NCBI GenBank assembly: GCA_047602295.1
Contig: JASGHP010000001.1
Span: forward strand, 1,240,001-1,304,000
Length of the DNA stretch: 64,000 nt
Direction of reading: 5' to 3'
Source of the DNA: JACMLD01 sp047602295
GTDB taxonomy: Bacteria > Bacteroidota > Bacteroidia > Chitinophagales > Chitinophagaceae
Shown one piece after another: positions 59,688 through 64,000 of this stretch (position 1 is its first letter; every line of letters starts with the position of its first letter). A model generated the notes under the pieces. The model did not search any database. It was not told the DNA's origin and saw nothing but the letters and a program-made list of their open reading frames with translations. The translations under genes and the position numbers were made by a program.

Positions 59688-61001
59688 CTAAGACGCACCA
59701 GAACCAGATAATCTTAAATTTGTATTTTCTTCGGTCTTTTTATTGATAGCAGTAGCATTGGGGCCTTTTATGGCAATGATGGTAATGATAGCGGAAAGAA
59801 AAAGTGAGCCTGCCATAAAAATATAGGAAGCACCAAAGCCGCCCGTGCTGCCATTAAGATAACCAACAAGGTAAGATCCTGCAAAGGAACCAAGCGCACC
59901 AAAACTATTCACCAATGCAATGGCACCTGCGGCAACATTCTTAGGCAACACTTCTGTAATAACCGCAAAGAAAGGTCCGTAAGGAGCATACATAGCGCCG
60001 CCCGCAACAATTAATAAGATGAAGGAAAGCCAGAAGTTATTTGTGCCGACCATATACGAACCATAAAAAGCAATAGCGCCAATCAACAGGAATGGCCATA
60101 CAAAGGCTTTTCGGTTGAGCAACTTATCAGAAAAATAAGAAACGCTTATCATGCTAATAATAGCCAATACATAAGGTGCTGCAGACAGCCAGCCAGTTTT
60201 TACGATATCCATATCCGGCGCGGCTTTAATAATAGAAGGCAGCCACATTACAAAACCGTATACGCCAATACTCCACAGTGCATATTGCAAACACAATAAA
60301 ATAACTGTTTTTGATTTAAATGCTTCTGCATAATTTTTTACCGGCTTTATACCTTGCTGTTCCTGGTGCAATAAATTTTCTAAGCCATCTTTCTCTTCAT
60401 CATTCAGCCATTTTGCATTTTTCGGCGCATCATCTACCAGTTTCCACCAGAAGAATGCCCAGATGATTGCGGGCAAGCCTTCATAAATAAACATCCAACG
60501 CCAGCCAACAGACTTAATAAGATAACCCGATAGGATAGACATCCACAACAAAGTGGCGGGGTTGCCCAATATTAAAAATGTATTTGCCCTGGAACGTTCA
60601 GATTTTGTAAACCACCTGCTTAAGAAGATAAGCATGGCAGGCATAACAGCGCTTTCAACAACGCCTAGCATAAAACGAATGATCACCAATAACGTGATAT
60701 TGCTGATCATGCCCGTGGCCATTGCCAATGCACCCCATAGTATTAGCGACCAGAAAATTAATTTTTTTGCGCTTTTATTGGCAGCGTACAAAGCGCCGGG
60801 TATCTGGAAAAAGAAATAGCCCAAGAAAAATAAAGAGCCCAGTAAGGAAGATACAGAAGCTGTAATGTTTAGATCTTTTGCCATTCCACCAGCAGTGGCA
60901 AAACCAAAATTGGCTCTATCCAAATAAGCAAGGCTATAGGTAATAAATGCTATTGGTATTAAGCGGTACCAGCGTTGCCTGGCAATCGTTGTGTTGGTCA
61001 T
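59688..61001 (-). CDS. MFS transporter, anion:cation symporter (hexuronate/galactonate type)
   Basis: A 437-residue, twelve-segment MFS protein. ITYSLAYLDRANFGFATAGG near the N-terminus, and FFQIPGALYAANKSAKKLIF, are typical of the ACS family, whose members take up hexuronates, galactonate and glucarate by proton symport. It is 54 bp upstream of the PQQ dehydrogenase gene on the same strand. Context with a mannonate-dehydratase-like gene supports a sugar-acid substrate (inference). Confidence 0.92.
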   Translation of the reverse strand: MTNTTIARQRWYRLIPIAFITYSLAYLDRANFGFATAGGMAKDLNITASVSSLLGSLFFLGYFFFQIPGALYAANKSAKKLIFWSLILWGALAMATGMISNITLLVIIRFMLGVVESAVMPAMLIFLSRWFTKSERSRANTFLILGNPATLLWMSILSGYLIKSVGWRWMFIYEGLPAIIWAFFWWKLVDDAPKNAKWLNDEEKDGLENLLHQEQQGIKPVKNYAEAFKSKTVILLCLQYALWSIGVYGFVMWLPSIIKAAPDMDIVKTGWLSAAPYVLAIISMISVSYFSDKLLNRKAFVWPFLLIGAIAFYGSYMVGTNNFWLSFILLIVAGGAMYAPYGPFFAVITEVLPKNVAAGAIALVNSFGALGSFAGSYLVGYLNGSTGGFGASYIFMAGSLFLSAIITIIAIKGPNATAINKKTEENTNLRLSGSGAS

Positions 61002-61103
61002 TGTGCGGTTTTGTTTTATTGATTAGAACAATACCATCTGTATTTATCCCTCATCTGTATAAATTGTCACTATTATGGCTGGTTGCAATAAGAGCAGCAT
61101 CTA

Positions 61104-62030
61104 TTACCATGTTCTTTTGCTCATTACTTTGTCCAAATCTGCTCTTGTCATCTTACCCAGTTCCGGATGATTGCCCAGCCATTTTAAGAACTCGGTTTTA
61201 ATTTCATCTGTCCACTGGCTGTCTATCTGCCCCGTGGAATATTTTGCAGACTTCACCATTTCAAAACCAAACTTGTCTTTGCGTATAACAAACTCTGCAG
61301 TGCTTACTACCTGTTCAGCCATGTGTGCAGGTATAAACAATACACCTTCGCGAACGCCTAATACAAGATCTCCGGGCAGTACCATTACATTGCCAATGCG
61401 TACAGGTGTATTCAATCCCATTAATACCATCTCTTCTAAAAACGAAGGATGAAAATCTCTTACAAATGCATTGAAGCCTTTCATTTCCTGTATCTCTCCT
61501 AAATCTCTTGATGCACCATTAAACACAACACCATTGCCAGATTTACTAAAAATAGAAGTGGCCAAAGTAGAACCCATTAAAGTGCCGCCGCCAATTTTGC
61601 CAAAGCCATCAGCCACATACACATCGCCTTTCACCAGTGTTTCTATTGGCCACGAGTTAGTATTCCCTTTTCTACCATCCCTTGTTGTGCCACGTGCTTT
61701 AATATTTTTTTCTACATCCGGCCTGCTGGGCATAAACATAGCGGTAACTGCACGACCAACCACCGGTTCGTCATTCACCGTTTTCCAATTGCCTTCATAT
61801 TGATTCAAATAGCCTTCATTTTTTAAAACTGTCCATGCATCATCTATATTAATGTGCTTTACTCTTTCTAAAAGATCATCCGGCACTTTAGGGCGTCCAT
61901 CTGCAAATCTTTCTCCTTTCCATTCTGAAGTAAGAAACAGCATTTCTTCTTTAGAAATAGTTTGCGCATGCACGTTAGTGATAGCAGAAAAAATAATAAC
62001 TATTGTTAGCAGTAAAGCAGAAAATTTCAT
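61104..62030 (-). CDS. Exported RraA-like protein, copy 1
   Basis: A 308-residue protein from the ATG at 62030, with a signal peptide ending NVHAQ at about residue 24. An N-terminal part (SEWKGERFADGRPKVPDDLL) leads into an RraA/HMG-aldolase-like fold. The family's active-site Arg-Asp pair appears in FNGASRDLGEIQEMKGF, and DGFGKIGGGTLMGS fits the Gly-rich loop. Canonical RraA proteins are cytoplasmic and about 160-230 residues, so the signal peptide and extra length are notable. Relatives act as aldolases or decarboxylases on 4-hydroxy-4-methyl-2-oxo acids; the activity here is unproven. Confidence 0.83.
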   Translation of the reverse strand: MKFSALLLTIVIIFSAITNVHAQTISKEEMLFLTSEWKGERFADGRPKVPDDLLERVKHINIDDAWTVLKNEGYLNQYEGNWKTVNDEPVVGRAVTAMFMPSRPDVEKNIKARGTTRDGRKGNTNSWPIETLVKGDVYVADGFGKIGGGTLMGSTLATSIFSKSGNGVVFNGASRDLGEIQEMKGFNAFVRDFHPSFLEEMVLMGLNTPVRIGNVMVLPGDLVLGVREGVLFIPAHMAEQVVSTAEFVIRKDKFGFEMVKSAKYSTGQIDSQWTDEIKTEFLKWLGNHPELGKMTRADLDKVMSKRTW

Positions 62031-62392
62031 TATCCTTTGTTTATAGCTTTTAATTAGTAAAAGTGTTGGCCACGGATTCACAGATTTATTTCTTATTGTC
62101 TGAGAGCAAAATAAATTTATAAGCTATCTCATAAATATTAACTATGAAACTGATTAGCACAAATTTTTTGCAAATCCCTTTGGGATTATAATATTATGAA
62201 ACCAATTTGTGTCAATTTTTGCCGAAGGCAACTAATAATTCAAAAATTGCTTTTTCAGATTTCTAATCATTTATTTAAGGACTGCTTAAGCAACAGCTAA
62301 TCCGTAAATCTGTGGCAAACCTCATCCAGCATTGGTATTAGTAATTAAACGGTTTTGAATTATTAATTACTAATTCTTAATTATTAATTGAC
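62031..62392. other. Gap between the two RraA-like genes
   Basis: This 362-bp A+T-rich gap holds small hairpins: AATCCC/GGGATT at 62173-62187 and TTGCC/GGCAA at 62219-62231. It also has CACGGATTCACAGATTTA and AATCCGTAAATCTGTGG repeat words, and a run of ATTAATTACTAATTC-like words near 62357-62390. No ORF is convincing. Confidence 0.5.
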
Positions 62393-63325
62393 TCAATGCC
62401 CTTCTTTGTTCAGATAGTCTTCAATTTCTTTAGGCGACACTGCTAGTTTCTTTGGATATTTTGCCAGCCATGCACGGTACTCGTTCTTCATCGTTTCATT
62501 CCAATCTCCATGTACCTGGCCGCTTGGGTATTTGCCCAATTGCAGCATGTAGCGTTCAAACTCATCACGCAAGCCTACCAGCTCAGAATTTTTTACCAAC
62601 TCTTCTACCAGGTATGCAGGAATAAAGACCACGCCATATTCGTTCGCAAATACTACGTCGCCGGGAAATACAGTAACAGGCCCGATGCGCACTGGTACAT
62701 TAATTCCAGTGGGCGTCATGTCTTTTATATAAGAAGGATCATGTCCTTTTACCCAGGCATTAAAACCTTTGGTGTCTTTCAACTCCTGCATATCCCTTAT
62801 GGAACCGTAGAAGATAACACCCTTGCCTGTTTTACCATAGATGGCATTGCCCAGGCTGGAGCCGATAAGTGTACCATCTTTTTCTTTGCCATATCCATCG
62901 GCAACATAAATATCTCCTTTGGTAAGAATATCTATCGGCCATATATTAATGCCGCCTTTTTGAGAACGTCCTTCTGCACGGCCCAATCTTCTTACCAATG
63001 TATCCAGGTCTGGACGCGATGGCATGAACTGCGCAGTAACCACACGGCCAACCATTGTTTCTCCTGGCTTTAAGATGATCCAGTTTTTTTCTACCTGGTT
63101 GCGAAAGCCTTTATTGCCGAGGAAACCCCAGATTTGTTCGAGGGTGGCGTCTTGCAAATGTTCCAGCATAAGATCAGAAACTTTTGGTCGGCCATCCGCA
63201 AAGCGTTCGCCTTTCCATTCAGGAGTAAGGGCTTTTATATATTCGGGTGATGCGCCTACAAACTGCGCTTGTGTGCATATGGCGCAAACAATAAAGCAGG
63301 CAATGAGGGTGATTTGTTTAATCAT
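62393..63325 (-). CDS. Exported RraA-like protein, copy 2
   Basis: A 310-residue paralogue of copy 1, with signal peptide MIKQITLIACFIVCAICTQA. It shares PEWKGERFADGRPKVSD, VGRVVTAQFMPSRPD, WPIDILTKGDIYVADGYGK and the Arg-Asp motif FYGSIRDMQELKDTKGF. The C-terminus is slightly longer and Lys-rich. It lies 47 bp downstream of the mannonate-dehydratase-like gene. Two diverged copies in one cluster could handle two related substrates or form a heteromer (inference). Confidence 0.83.
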   Translation of the reverse strand: MIKQITLIACFIVCAICTQAQFVGASPEYIKALTPEWKGERFADGRPKVSDLMLEHLQDATLEQIWGFLGNKGFRNQVEKNWIILKPGETMVGRVVTAQFMPSRPDLDTLVRRLGRAEGRSQKGGINIWPIDILTKGDIYVADGYGKEKDGTLIGSSLGNAIYGKTGKGVIFYGSIRDMQELKDTKGFNAWVKGHDPSYIKDMTPTGINVPVRIGPVTVFPGDVVFANEYGVVFIPAYLVEELVKNSELVGLRDEFERYMLQLGKYPSGQVHGDWNETMKNEYRAWLAKYPKKLAVSPKEIEDYLNKEGH

Positions 63326-63372
63326 GGCAAGTAGTATAAATTTTAGTTGAATTTAGGTCGAAATTTTTAATG

Positions 63373-64000
63373 CTAGCCACGTTTATTATTGCTGATGGCC
63401 TGCATCAATCCGCGCATGTAACCAAAGGCAAACAAAGAACCGATATTGCTATAGCCCGCATGCTCATTGCTGTCACCCGCCATGGTAGGCACATGATCCG
63501 GGCGGATAGGACCTTTAAAGCCGATATCGTAATACGCTTTCATTGCGGCATACATGTCTATCTGCCCCTCGTCGTGAAAAGTTTCTTCAAACTTGATGCT
63601 TGGTTTTTTGCCACTCAGGTCTCGCACATTTCTAAAGTGTACAAAATGTATTTTCTCTTTGCCAAAATCTTTTACTGTAGTGGGAATGTCTGCGCCCATC
63701 AGCGAGAAATTGCCCTGGCACATGGTAATGCCGTTGCTGGGGCTTTTTACAATGTTCAGCATGCGTTTAAAATTATCAACACTGGTCATAATGCGTGATA
63801 TACCACGGATGCTGTCTACCTGCGGATCATCAGGATGCATGGCCAGTTTCATTCCTATCTTTTCTGCTTCTGGCACTACAGCTTTCAGAAAATATTCCAG
63901 GTTCTTCCACAAAGTTTCTTTAGATACTTCACCAAACTCTGTAAGCGGCAGGTTTTTTACGTCTTCATAATCAAATGCTGTTACCAATGCGCCACCGCGA
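63373..64000 (-). CDS. uxuA: Mannonate dehydratase-like protein (partial, N-terminus outside window)
   Basis: About 209 C-terminal codons; the frame is open through the right edge. The UxuA-type TIM-barrel motifs are MKLAMHPDDPQVDSIRGISR, TMCQGNFSLMGADI, IHFVHFRNVRD, FEETFHDEGQIDM and RPDHVPTMAGD. UxuA dehydrates D-mannonate to 2-keto-3-deoxygluconate. HPDDPQ (commonly HPDDPP in UxuA) and the altered RPDH context suggest a diverged relative, so another sugar acid is possible. It is probably the first visible gene of the leftward sugar-acid cluster. Confidence 0.8.
   Translation of the reverse strand, partial: RGGALVTAFDYEDVKNLPLTEFGEVSKETLWKNLEYFLKAVVPEAEKIGMKLAMHPDDPQVDSIRGISRIMTSVDNFKRMLNIVKSPSNGITMCQGNFSLMGADIPTTVKDFGKEKIHFVHFRNVRDLSGKKPSIKFEETFHDEGQIDMYAAMKAYYDIGFKGPIRPDHVPTMAGDSNEHAGYSNIGSLFAFGYMRGLMQAISNNKRG

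Noticed and set aside
1..64000. CRISPR arrays, tRNA or rRNA genes, phage or insertion-sequence genes
   Set aside because: I looked through the intergenic regions and saw no regularly spaced direct repeats, cloverleaf-like sequences, transposases or integrases.

Overview
The window looks like a chromosomal segment of a Bacteroidota bacterium, probably of the Chitinophagaceae type. Support comes from A+T-rich DNA, a short primary sigma factor without region 1.1, TonB-receptor/DUF4249 gene sets, LytTR-type two-component signalling, DUF5686 and DUF4288 proteins, the near absence of Shine-Dalgarno sequences, and repeated TAnnTTTG (-7 type) promoter elements just upstream of genes. I saw no rRNA, tRNA, CRISPR array, prophage or intact insertion sequence.

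Layout. 1-1.2 kb: a gene missed by simple ATG searches, a coiled-coil membrane protein with a GTG start that runs off the left edge. 1.4-3.8 kb: an MBOAT/SGNH-like O-acylation pair. 3.9-7.9 kb: a leftward group with a LiaF-like membrane protein, a DUF4288 protein, a LytS-type kinase, a LytTR regulator and a SAM methyltransferase. 8.2-9.8 kb: adenine deaminase. 10-12 kb: a LamG-domain lipoprotein and a TylF-like methyltransferase. 12-17.7 kb: a complete tripartite RND efflux operon (TolC-like, adaptor, pump). 18-27.5 kb: housekeeping and stress genes, mostly leftward (trmD, an S4-domain protein, an M20 peptidase, an Lrp regulator with an EamA exporter, a CDF transporter, OsmC, an exported superoxide dismutase, an LptF/LptG-type permease). 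27.8-35 kb, rightward: rpoD, ffh, rpsP, rimM, dinB, a 1-Cys peroxiredoxin and an exported amidohydrolase. 35-48 kb: an M28 peptidase, two pseudouridine synthases (one with a frameshifted 5' end), a Spy-like protein, rlmN, a thiolase, DUF5686, hisS and a low-molecular-weight phosphatase.

49.1-57.4 kb is a compact five-gene cell-envelope operon: an unknown exported protein, a TonB-dependent receptor with an STN domain, two tandem DUF4249 lipoproteins of identical length, and an MG2/plug-like exported protein. It probably forms an outer-membrane uptake or sensing complex of unknown substrate. 57.4-64 kb is a leftward sugar-acid cluster: a mannonate-dehydratase-like protein (cut by the right edge), two exported RraA-like proteins, an ACS-type MFS transporter, and a PQQ dehydrogenase lipoprotein with an embedded cytochrome c domain. 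Together they suggest periplasmic oxidation and cleavage of a sugar acid followed by uptake and dehydration. This is the best candidate in the window for an undescribed pathway, although each family is known.

The gaps between genes are rich in short dispersed repeats of several families. The clearest are inverted CCCCTAAAGGGG-type repeats bracketing the rpsP-rimM gap, three related repeats directly downstream of leftward genes, and three copies of a word containing ATGTGGAAATGTG. Promoter matches here are to a short degenerate motif, so each one alone is weak evidence.
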